This document shows, in pieces, positions 12,559-23,507 of a stretch of DNA of 64,000 nt (position 1 is its first letter; every line of letters begins with the position of its first letter). The position numbers and the translations under genes are program-made. This DNA comes from Dillenia suffruticosa (Eukaryota; Streptophyta; Magnoliopsida; Dilleniales; Dilleniaceae). The notes beneath the pieces are model-generated. The model was given only the letters and a program-made list of their open reading frames with translations, was not told where the DNA came from and made no database searches. Location: assembly GCA_033439265.1 (NCBI GenBank), contig JAVTVX010000012.1, positions 12,993,501 through 13,057,500 of the forward strand, given 5' to 3'.

Positions 12559-13057
12559 TGTTAGAAAATGGAGGCGGGTCCGCCCATGAGGGTAAACCAG
12601 CCCCATGATTTAACATTTTGAATGTTGTGGGGGAGGGAGTGGTTATTGAGAAACTACCCCCTCAACTCCCTCATGTGCCAAATGGAAAGGAAAAACCTCC
12701 CCTCTCTCTCTCTCTCTCTCTTTTTTGGAATGCATATTCTTTTCTCACTTCCTTTTTGGGGTGACGTGAATAGGAAGAACCAAAACAAAAGAAAAAGGAG
12801 AGAAGTAAGGAGAAGCCATTTTTGTTATGGTAGTGAGAGAGAGTATTCACATTTGAGAAACAAAAAGGAGAAACCTTGAAGAAGGGTTTGAATTTGTTGA
12901 TCATTACCACCAAAGGCATTTGGATACTGCCAATTTACGTGACATTTTCTCGACCTAGAATACTCAACTGTCAGAAAGAGGTAAGTAATTCTAACCCAAT
13001 TAGATCCGTGGATTTCCGCATATAAAAATTGTTTGTTAGTTTATATGAAAACCTACA
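12559..13057 (+). repeat. 3' LTR of copia element 2928-13057
   Basis: It starts TGTTAGAAAATGG and ends CCTACA before the GTGAC duplication. It matches the 5' LTR nearly end to end. The right arm of the U3 stem has mutated (AAACCAGC at 12594-12601 instead of GACCCGCC), so the hairpin is broken in this copy. A (CT)n run lies at about 12702-12722. Confidence 0.93.
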
Positions 13058-13062
13058 GTGAC
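13058..13062. repeat. Target-site duplication GTGAC, right copy
   Basis: Identical to 2923-2927. It marks the right end of the copia element. Confidence 0.92.
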
Positions 13063-13389
13063 TAATAGAAAGGAATATTAGACACATTGCATGGATATTC
13101 AATTTATTGATATCAAAAGTTTTTACTTATTTATTTTCATTATAGTCCATAAATCTAATGAAACGATACTCACCAATGATAAAAACCTTTAGCAACCTTT
13201 AAAATCTAGAAAGCACAGGATAATCAGTCACCTAATGCATGGGAGCTTTATTGTAAATACCAAATTCCAACATTCAACATGAGGTAACTAAGAGTATCTA
13301 TCAGGGAAATAACAATATGAGGATAATGTGGAAAATTTGCATCATGCTCATAGGTCTAATACTTCTAAGTGAATTTCAAATATACATAT
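13063..13389. other. Unassigned AT-rich sequence between two copia elements
   Basis: This continues the old target sequence interrupted at 2922. I see nothing recognisable in it. Confidence 0.4.
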
Positions 13390-14051
13390 TGTTGGAAGTT
13401 ATGCCCATAATGGGGAATTTATTTTGTATGGTTAGTTTTTTCTTTTTAAATTACCCCTTAACAACCCAAATTCAAATTAAAAATAACTACCCTCTCTCTC
13501 TCTCATGGCCTCTCCAACAACTACAACCTTTTGCAACTCCTCTAAAAAAAATGGATACTGCCGATTCTTCAAGTCTTGGGTTTCGATAGATGAATTTTTG
13601 TCTCCTCTTCTTTCTTGTGGGAATGAGAATTGCAAGGCCCAAAGTAATTCGACTTTCTTCTTTGTTTGTGAATGTGAAACCGGATGTCACATTATGGGTA
13701 TGTGATTTGATCCTTGGATTTCTTCTCATGGGAGCATTGTCAACATAGAGAAGTTGAGTATGCACACACTCTTTAAGTAAGAATACCATGAGGGATTGAG
13801 AAATTTTTTGAGTAGAAAAATTTCGAAAAATTTCTTCCATCATTAGGTGCACCTGACTTTGGGTTGAGGTATCATGGATTAGTGGTGGTGATTCAATTTT
13901 GTGATCACTATCCTGATTGAGCGATCCGTACAAAAGAGTTTGTGATTTGGTTGATTTTTTTTTACCTATACATTAAGATATTTATCCGTAAATTCCAAAA
14001 CTTTTAATTTAATACGCTTCCGCATGGACATGTAATGTAATAAATCCAACA
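13390..14051 (+). repeat. 5' LTR of copia element 13390
   Basis: It begins TGTTGGAAG and ends ATCCAACA, a good inverted terminal pair (TGTTGGA/TCCAACA), immediately before a primer site. The length is 662 bp. The palindrome CCCATAATGGG lies about 14 bases from the start, the position where the other two copia families here have a stem-loop. No second copy exists in the window, so the boundaries rest on the termini and the primer site. Confidence 0.85.
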
Positions 14052-14052
14052 T

Positions 14053-14064
14053 TGGTATCAAAGC
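14053..14064 (+). other. Primer-binding site, tRNA-Met type with one change
   Basis: TGGTATCAAAGC lies one base after the LTR. It differs from the standard TGGTATCAGAGC at one position. Confidence 0.85.
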
Positions 14065-15480
14065 AACGTTGGATTTATTTTTAAAAAAATTTCAAAATTT
14101 TTTTTTGGTATAAAATGTATAAGGTACAAAATTTAATATCCAGATCACGGATAAGTTTCCTGAATCTGAGAACACCATAAGAATGCCCATGATCCATAGA
14201 TCATGAAAATAATTTTTGTTGAATTTTTTGAGCACATGAAGACGATAAAAAATCCGATCAAAGTTTTCAACCCTATAGACATAAAACCATAGATTTGTCG
14301 AATTTAAGGATGAATCGATCTGTAAAAATAGTTTAGAAATGTTTGTTATGGACAAATCTATATTTTGACATATTAATTGTGTGATTTGGTTGCCGGAATG
14401 ACAATTTCACCATTGGCCGCTCAAGGCCGTGATTTTTTATAAATCTACAACAATTTTTCGATGAAAACCACTTGAAAAAAAGGTCGGAAATACGTTTTCC
14501 GGCAATCGGGTCAAGAGAATTTGTTGTAGAACCCGTCAAGTGAAGAAAAAGAGTGCAGAACCGACAGGCACGTGCAATACGCGTGAGCATGGGCGTACTA
14601 ACCGGATGCTGCAGGTGGCGTGCACGTGCTGAACAGATTAGTATGGAGTCATTGCAAAGCAAATATGTTTTCTTGCATGTGGTTTCGTAACACACACGTT
14701 ACGCTTCTGGGCGTGTACTAGCGCGCAGTTGGAACATGCAGGCACGTGAGGCCTCGCTCCAAGCTCGTGGAGGTACGTAGGGCTCCGGGCGGCGTGTAAG
14801 GTTGCTCTAAATTGGATTTTTTTCATTTTTTTTAGGGTCCCATGTTATTAAATTTGTGACTTTTAATGGATTTTTGTGTACCGAATCCACTTTTGAATGA
14901 TAAGATGCGATTCTAGTTTATGGTATATGATATTCATTGACTCATATACTCAAATTAGGGTCTATACTCAAATTATTTGGGATTTGTTGATTCAAAGGGT
15001 ACACAAAATATGAGAATAAGTATCAATAAGTTACTAAAGTCTCTCTAGTTGTATAGAAAACCATCGTAATAAATCTTTACAAAGAGAATAAATGAATGAT
15101 GAGAAATACGGCATTTGTCACTAGAAGATTCAGTTTATTCTCAAGTAGCAAGATCTATATTAGATTTTGAGGTGTGAGATGGTGGTCCCTGGGGAGAGTA
15201 CCATACCTCAATATAGACAGGATAAGGAGGTCTATTGTGCATTGAAGAAAAGTAATAGCCAAATTAGGATAATCCTTATCAGCAGCATGCACGATGATGT
15301 GATTATGTTCTATGAGCATTATCCTATGATAATATTGGTTTGGCTCACTCCAAAATAGCATTATGGTGCTCTTTTCAGCTCTTAAGGTGAGCATGTTGAA
15401 GAAAATGGCTGATCATACAAGGTCTAGGTAAGATGAAACCATTTGAGAAATCTAGTAGCAAAGTACAAAAACGCAAGATA
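14065..15480 (+). pseudogene. Leader and decayed gag of copia element 13390
   Basis: The first 800 bases are leader. They include a G+C-richer patch near 14,490-14,800 with no frame I trust. From about 14,860 the sequence is probably a gag gene broken beyond domain-level recognition: only the position between the primer site and the downstream zinc knuckle, and scattered gag-like words, support this. No intact frame remains. Confidence 0.5.
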
Positions 15481-17209
15481 AACCAATGTGAAATGTTACG
15501 TGTAAGGTAGACTTAGTCATTTTGCTCGTAAGTGTGATGAGCAGAAGGAATGTCTTTCTTTACTTGGTTTGAGTTTTGACTCATTTATCGTGTTGTTCAC
15601 TGATTTCTCTCCTTTCTGGATTGTAAACTCAGGAACCACTAATCACATAGTTCAAGATATGAGTGCGTACGTAGAGTTCCACTGAGTAAGTCCTCATGCT
15701 AGGAGGATTTACATGAGGAATGGAGTATTTGTCATCGTCAGCAAAGGGATTGACCCTTGCAAGTTTGAGTTACAATGTGGATAGACTCTGTATTTAAATG
15801 ATATTCTTTGCACTCCGGATATTTAATGGAACTTAATTTTAGTACTTTGTTTGGATTGCCAAGAATATATTTTATCTTTTTCTGGAAACTCTAATATTTC
15901 TATTAGTTACGACAATTCTTTCGATTGTTTTGGTTCTATCCATGATAAACTTTATGCACTGGATTTTATTCTTTATAATGGTATTTCTTGTTATTCTTCT
16001 ATTGGTTCTACATCTGATTGCGCTGATTATGATGTAAATCAGTGGCATAGTAGACTTGGACACATAGGGCAAGAGAGAATGAATCGGTTATCAGTAAGTG
16101 GTTTACTGGACCTTTTAATTAAATTCGAATTGTCCGTATGTGAATTTTTGCTTGGCCTGTAAAACTACAAGAAAACCGTTTAACAATTCAATAAGAGTTG
16201 GGACTCCATTGCAATTGGTATAGTCTGATATCTGTGGCCATATAAGTATAAGAGCCTAAAACAAAGTTATGTATTTTTATTATGTTCATAGACTATTAGA
16301 TGTGTTTTGGTTAAATTTATCTGATCTAACACAAGTCTAAGGTATTGGAATGTTTCAGGAGGTTTATTAATGAGGTTTAAAATCAGTTAGACTTGAGAGT
16401 AAAAATTTTTAAAACCGATTAAGGATGCAAGTATTTGTCAGAACTATAGAGAGAGATTTGTTTTGAGAAGCGTATTACAAAATAGATGATTATTTTTACT
16501 ATTTCTTAACAGAATGGAGTAGCTGAGAAGAGAAATAGGACTTTGTTAGAAATAGTGAAATCTATGATGGCGCAGGTCAATTTGCTCATCTCCTATTAGG
16601 GAGATATTTTTTTTACTACAGCCTATGTCTTCAACCGTATCTCATTAAAGTCCATAGTCAGTACCCTATTTGAGTTTTGGACAGGGAGGTAGCTTGACCT
16701 TAACCATTTGAGCTCATGGGATTGTGTTGTGTATGATCACAATTTCTCGTATCCATATGGTAAGTTAGGTTTACGAGAAAAGAAATGTATCTTTAATGAG
16801 ATACTCAGAACACTCCAGTAGGCATGTGTTCTTAGGTGAACATACTGATGGCACTATTACTGAGATTGAGTCTCGTGATACCACATTACTTAAAGATGAT
16901 TTCCCTAAAAGAGGTGAAGTCAATTAGAACTCCACCTTCTTTTGATGGATGAGCTTAGTAGCTCAATTAAGCTCAATGACGGAACCGAAGAACTGATTAA
17001 GGATCTTGATTCTAGTAGGAGTGATCTATCGAGAGGTAAAATCGATCGAGACTTTACATTCTATGAAATAGATGAGTCTATGACTCAAGAGAGGCCCAGG
17101 GCAGGGGCAGGATACAAGAATCTATTACAGATCTTCATCATAATAGGAACAATTCATCAAGAGGTGAAATCCATCGGGATTTTACCTTCTATGGGATGCT
17201 AGTGACTCA
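15481..17209 (+). pseudogene. copia gag C-terminus, protease and integrase remnant
   Basis: In order: a damaged zinc knuckle near 15,495-15,545 (CYV, stop, then SHFARKCDEQK). Next is a protease start near 15,615-15,650 (WIVNSGTTNHI), where the catalytic Asp of the D-S-G motif reads Asn. A pre-integrase block follows, VNQWHSRLGHIGQERMNRL, near 16,030-16,095, and integrase pieces up to QNGVAEKRNRTLL near 16,510-16,555. The C-terminal linker continues to the LTR junction. The longest open stretch, 15851-16162, covers the protease/pre-integrase boundary. In life this region matures the polyprotein and inserts the cDNA. Many stops and the lost Asp make this copy dead. Confidence 0.85.
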
Positions 17210-18838
17210 TGTCACACCCCAAACCAGGTTCGTGAGCAGCCGCCCGTTGCTCTGAGTGCCAGCTGTATTTTTACAGAAAATCAGACAGAACCTCCCCATA
17301 AATCGAAGGTCTCCCATGTACAAATAAACCTGTTTAATTTAAAATCATCCTGTAAATAAAATAAAATGGGATCCTGGACTCACAACAACCTACCAACCAC
17401 AATAGACATCCAGAACAACGCCAGACTATGTAAATTACCAACAATCCTAGTCACAAACCTCTACTGTCATGCCCAACTAAAGCATGAGCAGTCGTCACAC
17501 CAAGCGGACCTAAATTTTATCTTATTTACAATAATTTTTCCAAGTAACATTCAAATACGTACAATCGCCTCAATGCAAACGAAATATGAGAGTTTCATAA
17601 CTAAATATATATAAATTATACAGTCATCCCAAAATAAATGCATGGCCAACTACGGATCTCATTATCAAAACCTTGTAGGGTCAAAAATAAATAACAGAAT
17701 TTATCTTTCAAATTTAAACTTAAATCTCACCATCGTGAATCACCCAAATCCACTAAAATCCCTAAAATCTGAAGCGTCACTCTAACACAACAATAATCCT
17801 GTTTGAGGAGGGAAAAGGGAGGGGTGAGTATCATGGGAAAATACCCAGTGAGTGAGGGGGAAAATGTCAAGCATAAATAGTGTGGGTGAACCAATGGAGT
17901 GTCAGATAACATCATTTGAAACAAAAATTTACATTTAGCAACAAAATATGATATGTTTAGCAATTTGAAATCATTAAATCAATCACACGATAACAAACAA
18001 GTATGCATCCATTTAAAAATCAAAGAATAGTAGAGCAAGCCAAAGATAATCCTGGCAAAGGTCAACCATGACCAAGGACAGGCGCATTGGAGGTTTTATT
18101 ATGCATGGACTTTAAAATCGCTTTCTACCCCGACGTTGGCCATGAGTTTACTGGGGCTAGCTCATCATCGTGTATAGGACCCCACCCGATACTAGACGGT
18201 GGAGTCACATACGTTCTCCCCCTACGTGGATTCAACTGACCACACCTATAGCCCTTAGAATCAATGACGTTTGCGGATACCTCCTGCAGAAATATATCTG
18301 GGCAATCTGTGCCTCTACAAACACCTTCGCAGTTATGGAATTATCAAGTAAAATCATATCATCGCATAATTAGTAGGCATCCAACCCACATAGTTCATCA
18401 AAGCATTTCAAATTTGCATGTCAATACGTTTTATCAAATCATTTCAAACCAGTATATCAATGCAACGGTAGAAAAAGAAATTATCAATTTTCAAGTAATG
18501 ACACAATTTTTGTTTCATTTCAAACCATGGATGCATAGTTATCGTAAATATAATTTAAGATACTCCAATAATTACAAAACAGATTTGAAATTTAATATCA
18601 TACGTCAAATCAATGCATATCAAAAGCATGTTTTATTGAAAACACAGTACAAAACACGTTTTACTATTTTATATAAGAGATTAGGGTCCCACTCACATAT
18701 TTAGGGAGGGTAGTCACTCCCTATTTTTCAAATCAATCAAATTGACTTATCGCGGGTTGTAGTGGGCTCGCGGGTCAGTAGTGGGCCTCGCGGCTTGGCA
18801 GGCGCTCACGGGCTAGGGTTTGTGCTTGAAAGTTAGCA
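17210..18838 (-). mobile_element. Truncated gypsy-like LTR, minus orientation
   Basis: It starts TGTCACACCCC, the reverse complement of an LTR 3' end. It shares ordered landmarks with the LTRs at 27093 and 32813: an ACAGAACCTCCCCAT block (about 17287), a GAGTGAG-rich block with AAAATACCCAGTGAGTGAG (about 17840), and the CTAGGGTTT end near 18,818. It stops about 0.8 kb short of full length, directly against copia gag. No target duplication can be recognised. The right boundary is approximate. Confidence 0.75.
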
Positions 18839-19250
18839 GGTCATGTTTTATTTGATGAGCAGCAGGTTCAAGCTTTAATCCGATCCCTTCCAGACCAGTG
18901 GGAGCACTTGAAAGTCAATCTGACTCACAATGATAGTATTAAGACTTTCACTGATACTGCTCACTACGTGGAACTTGAAGATGAGCGGCTTGGTACTGCA
19001 AAATCGATTTCTAATGCCTTTGTAGCTGAGTCTAGTTTCCAAAAAGTTTCGGGCTTGAAACGCAAGGGGAACAAGAACAAAGGCAAGAAAGGAAAGGAAA
19101 TTGCAGAAGGGTTTAAGAAAAACAATTCCAACCACAAGAACAAGCAAAAGCGGTTCTGGAAAAAGAAAGATAAGAACAAACTGAAGTGCTACAATTGCAA
19201 AACTCTTGGTCATTTCAGTTGAGAATGCCCCGAGCCGAAAAAGGTAGCAC
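18839..19250 (+). pseudogene. copia gag C-terminal part with zinc knuckle
   Basis: The open stretch 18908-19222 reads LKVNLTHNDSIKTF, then YVELEDERLG, typical of the UBN2-type capsid. It continues as a very basic Lys/Asn/Gly-rich linker and the CCHC knuckle CYNCKTLGHFS near 19,188-19,221. A TGA interrupts the knuckle between its third and fourth zinc ligands, where CGA (Arg) is the usual codon. The preceding bases from 18,850 already read as gag (DEQQVQALIRSLPDQWEH), so the truncation lies upstream in gag. Confidence 0.88.
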
Positions 19251-20640
19251 CCTATAACGCTTCTCTAAGTGTTACATATGTCTCTAGCACTGTTTTATTT
19301 TCTGAATCTTATCATGTGTGGATTATAGACTCATGAGCAACAGACCATGTGACGAGAGATCGAGAAGCGTTCATGGACTTTCGTCAAGTTCTTCCTGGTA
19401 TAAGATGGATATACGTGGGGAACAATACGAGGGTGAAAGTTAAAGGGATTGGTACTTGCAAACTAGGGTTACGAAGCGGCCAAACCCTAATTTTACCTAA
19501 TGTTCTCTATGCACTGGAAATTCGATGAAATTTAGTCTCTGTTGTTGTTCTTCTTAGATTAGGTTATGACTTGAACTTTTCTCGTGATAGGGTTTGTATT
19601 TATAACAATGGTGTGTTTAATGGTACTAGATATCTGTTCAATGGATTTCTTACTTTGGATTGTGACAGACAAATATTTAACTATTATGTTGATCGCTATA
19701 TTTCATTAAATATTTGTTTTTCTAGTTATGCTAATATTGATGACAAAGTATGGTATGCTAGACTTGGTCACATAGGGTAGGACAGGATGAATCGACTTCT
19801 GAAAGTAGGACTATTGGGTTCGCTTACTAAAGTTGATTTACCAAATTGTGAATATTGTTTTGTTGGAAAGATGACCCGAAAACCATTTGGAAAGGCCGTA
19901 AGGGCTGAATTCCCATTGCAATTAGTTCACTCTGATATTTATGGTCCAATGAATGTGAAGATTCGACATGGAGCGTTATATTTCATTACATTCATAGATA
20001 ATTTCACACGATTTGGTTATGTTTATTTGATTTCTCAAAAATCTGAAGCACTTGAGTGTTTTAGACGTTATATGAATGAAATTGAGAATCAAATGGACAG
20101 AACAATTAAAACTTTGAGAACAGATTGAGAATGTGAATATCTATCAGATCAATTCAAAGATCTATGTAGTGAAAAGGGAATCACTAGACAATTGACTATT
20201 CCTCATACACCTTAGTAAAATGGTATTGCTGAGAGTAGGAATAGAACATTGCTAGATATAACGAGATCCATGATGGCGTAAGCTAACTTACCAATTTCCT
20301 TTTGGGGAGATACATTGTTAACTGCGACCTATATTTTAAATAGGGTGCCTTCAAAATCAGTACCAACTATATCTTATGAACTTTATACTGGTAGAACACC
20401 GAGTCTGAATGGACTTAGATCTTGGGGTTCGGGAGCCTATATTATTGACTCTTCTAATAAGTTTGGAAAACTAGATCCCCGAGGAAAGTAGTGTATCTTT
20501 ATCAGATACTCTGATTAGTCAAAAGACTATGTATTCATCGATGAACATGAAGATAGTACTGTAACCAAAATTGAATCACGAAATGTGATATTTTTGGAAA
20601 ATGATTTTCCTAGCAAAGGTGATATAACGAAATGAGAGCG
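19251..20640 (+). pseudogene. copia protease and integrase
   Basis: The protease start reads VWIIDS, stop, ATDHV near 19,315-19,355: the D-S-G Gly codon GGA has become TGA. A pre-integrase block ends DDKVWYARLGHIG (about 19,742-19,780), followed by a TAG in place of Gln. The integrase zinc-binding and core region follows: NCEYCFVGKMTRKPFG, then LVHSDIYGPMNV with the first catalytic Asp, then FRTD/RTD near 20,120 with the second, then QNGIAESRNRTLL near 20,215-20,255 with the Glu helix. Most stops are TAG, TAA or TGA where CAG, CAA or CGA is expected. The catalytic triad residues appear to be retained, but no full-length protein is possible. Confidence 0.9.
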
Positions 20641-21850
20641 TTTGTTTGAATTAAATAATTCAAATGATAGATCTGTGCAAGATGGATCAAAGGAACCACA
20701 AGAAGTTGAATCCCTAGATGATCCCAGTGGGAGGGATTCAAATTCTAACAATCCAACCGAATCGTTGGTTCGCAAAAGTGATAGGAAAAGTGTGCCCAAA
20801 CGTCATTACGAAATTGAAGGACATGTTTTTATCATTTCTCCACAGGACGAGGATGAGCCAAAAAATGTAAACGAGACTTTGTTTTGTCCTGCCAAGGATG
20901 AGTGGGTAAAAGCAGTGGAAGAAGAAATGGAGTAATGGATTACAACCATGTTTGGGAACTGGTTGATCTTCCACCTAGGCGCAAACCTATTCGGAACAAA
21001 TGGGTTCTCAAGCTTAAACGCAAGGCTGATGGAACAATTGAAAGGTACAAATCTCGGCTGGTGGCAAAAAATTATGCCCAACTAGAGGGTATTGATTATG
21101 AAGAAACATTATCACCAATAGTGAAATTTGCCTCTATTCGCCTATTATTGGCTATTGTAGCCAATTTAGATTTAGAATTATATCAGATTGATATGAAGAT
21201 TGCGTTTCTCAATGGAGAACTTAAAGAAAAAATATACATGCAACAACCAGTAGGTTTCATAGTTAAAGGCCAAGAAAATAAAGTTTGTAAATTGAATAGA
21301 TCAATTTATGGCCTCAAACAGTCTTAAGACAATGGTATTTGAGATTGTACAAATCTGTAATCTCATACGACTTTGTAATGATAGGCGAAAACAATTGTGT
21401 TTACCTGAAAAAATCCAATGATAAGTTTATAATTCTAACTCTGTATGTCGATGACATATTGTTAACTGGAAATGATATGAAGTATGTCCTGAATATCAAG
21501 AACTGGTTATCATCAAATTTTGAAATGAAGGACATGGGTGAAGCAGAGTACATGGGTGAAGCAGAGTACATACTAGGTGTTAAGATCTACAGAGATCGTT
21601 CCAAGAAATTGTTAGCCTTATCTCAAGAATCTTACATTAAAAAGATTCTTGAACGATTTAGGATGGATAGCTGCAAACCCATTGATACTCCTGTACCTAA
21701 AGGCGAAGATTTAAGTTTGGCGATATGCCCAAAGACTACTGAAGAAAAACATGAGATGTCAAAAGTACCATATTCAAGTGCTATTGGGAGTCTGATGTAC
21801 ACTATGATTGTACTCGCCCTGACATCTGCTACACCGGGGTTTCGTTAGTA
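20641..21850 (+). pseudogene. copia reverse transcriptase
   Basis: Three open stretches in different frames cover RVT_2. The linker runs 20642-20935. The fingers/palm (20902-21327) include WELVDLPPRRKPIRNKWV, DYEETLSPIVKFASIR, the first catalytic Asp in YQIDMKIAFLNGEL, and end at YGLKQS. The palm/thumb (21339-21848) contains the intact catalytic box YVDDILL at 21444-21464. Frames shift near 20,930 and 21,327. Two exact copies of an 18-base unit lie side by side at 21533-21550 and 21551-21568, duplicating six residues in frame just after FEMKDMGEAEY. This is the least damaged RT in the window. Confidence 0.92.
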
Positions 21851-22437
21851 GGTATCAATCCAATTTAGGTCAGAATCACTAGACTGCTGTAAAGAGGATT
21901 TTGAGATACCTGAAAGGAACTGCAGATTATTCCCTTTGTTATCAAGGAAATAATTTGGCATTACATGGATACACAGATGCTGATTGGGGTGGCGATTTAG
22001 ATGAATGCAAATCCACCTCAGATTATATTTTCTTGCTAAATAATGGCGTCATCTGTTGGAGAAGTAAGAAACAAACATGTGTATCACTTTCCACAATGGA
22101 AGCAGAGTTTGTGGCTTGTGCTTTTGTAGTTCAGGAATGTGTTTGGTTGAAAAGATTTTTACAATATTTGGGAATTGTAAGCGATACAGTGGGAGCTGTG
22201 ACAATTTGTTGTGATAGTCAATCAGTTATCGCTTATACAAAAGATCCCAAATATCATGGGAGAACCAAACACATAGATACAAAGTACAATTTCATTCGAG
22301 ACATTATTGAAAAAGGGGAGGTAACGTTGAAGTATATGCCTACGCATATGATGGTGGTTGATCCGTTAATGAAGCCTATACCTAGGAATGTATTTTTAAA
22401 GCATGTAAAATCTCTGGGATTGTATAGGATGTAATTG
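21851..22437 (+). pseudogene. copia RNase H
   Basis: An uninterrupted stretch from 21901 to a TAA-type stop at 22432-22434 reads as a complete copia RNase H. It has YTDADWGGDLDECKSTSDY, then LSTMEAEFVACAF with the Glu, then CCDSQSVIAYTKDPKYHGRTK with the Asp, and the KHIDTKYNFIRD tail. It would remove element RNA during cDNA synthesis. The connection segment 21851-21900 is out of frame with the RT. The stop is probably the native end of pol, because a noncoding region shared with the sister element follows. Confidence 0.9.
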
Positions 22438-23507
22438 TATTTATGTATACAATGATCATCATGTATTGCTCATAATACTAATGACATTTGAGTTTGTTTT
22501 ATACTTGCAAGTTCTTATGTCTTGATTTAAAGTATGTCGGACAAGTTTTTTTGAGATCGGCTCTCTCACACGAGCAATCATCTCTAATGTCTATGTGGTA
22601 TGTAGAGATGAGACAATGTTAATTTTTGGTTAATTAACATATATATGCCGCCTTAGTAGAGAACTAAAATGAGATTGCATTTTTGTATATTTCCTTGGTA
22701 ATCGAAACGGATTTCTCACAACCCGTTACACTTGTTTAAGAGCCATCTCTTGAAATTGTTATGATTATGAAGGACTTATAAGAAGAGAAAATCAGGTCAA
22801 GTATTATGGTATATTTGGACTAAAACCTGTACAATGCATTATAATTTTGAAATAGTCATACACTTCTAAATAAATAGAAAAGGTATTGTAACATGTGTTC
22901 ATACTACGTATGCTTTCAATGACCTTATGGGTAATGAGTTAATGAATCCCTCTACCTCATTATGTGAGATCTAGAGTTTGTAATTAATCTCATTCAATAC
23001 TCTTAAGACTTTCGTCTGTTTCTTGAAACTTTATTTTAGTGTTGCTGCTTTAACATCTAACCAATAGATCATGATTGATTCGGTTTTGCAGTGCATGACT
23101 AAGAAAGTAGCTAAAATAGAGAGAATAGATAGTAGTGTGAAAGGAAAATTATCTTATACCTGATACGTTGTTTTGTATTCACAAGCCGGTCAGTTATATT
23201 TTAATTTAGTGTTTTTGAAATATAATTGTGGATGCATAATTTGTGTTGAATCAAGTATGCTCTCATATGTATTGTTTGAGGGACGAGAGATACATTGACT
23301 ATGTATGACAGAAAGAAGTCTGGGGTATGGCAAGATTTGATATTCTCATTATGTTTAATATTGAACTGCTATATGTCCTTAACCGATGTGTAGCTTTGAG
23401 CTCTTGATGAACTCGCTGATCACACGATCCATTTACCCATATGAAATTATTGATATATGAAATGACTGTGTTAAGTGCGGGTCTAATCCTCATGTACGAG
23501 TGGAAGA
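22438..23507 (+). other. 3' internal noncoding region of the copia element
   Basis: It aligns collinearly with 11431-12558, including the AACATATATATGCCGCCTTAG block (about 22,640-22,660) and TCGGTTTTGCAGTGCATGAC (about 23,080-23,100). I see no conserved open frame. A purine-rich GTGGAAGA directly precedes the LTR and is the likely polypurine tract. Confidence 0.72.

Larger units (their letters stand above)
2928..13057 (+). mobile_element. Complete decayed Ty1/copia retrotransposon, with a nested solo LTR
   Basis: Two closely similar LTRs (2928-3436 and 12559-13057) flank a primer-binding site, a long leader, gag and pol remnants, and a noncoding 3' internal region. The five bases GTGAC lie at 2923-2927 and again at 13058-13062, which is the target duplication expected of LTR integrase and fixes both ends. 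The element spans 10,130 bp. Removing the nested gypsy-like LTR (4707-7125) and one copy of its CATAC duplication leaves about 7.7 kb. All coding regions are destroyed, so it could only move if supplied in trans. The 18,839-24,004 element belongs to the same family, judged by gag, pol, the 3' internal region and the LTR ends. Confidence 0.93.
13390..17209 (+). mobile_element. 5' half of a second copia retrotransposon
   Basis: An intact-looking 5' LTR, a primer site, a decayed gag and the protease/integrase part of pol are present. RT, RNase H and the 3' LTR are missing. The element stops where a reversed gypsy-like LTR begins (17210). Beyond that LTR the sequence resumes in the gag of a different element, so this is a true truncation, not a simple nested insertion. 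CATAT (13385-13389) would be the left target duplication, with no right copy to confirm it. Confidence 0.8.

Noticed and set aside
13487..13933. 148-codon minus-strand frame
   Set aside because: It lies inside the copia 5' LTR, with no domain.
17210..18838. A simple nested insertion of the gypsy-like LTR into one copia element
   Set aside because: The sequence left of it is already in pol while the sequence right of it starts in gag, so the flanks are not one interrupted element.
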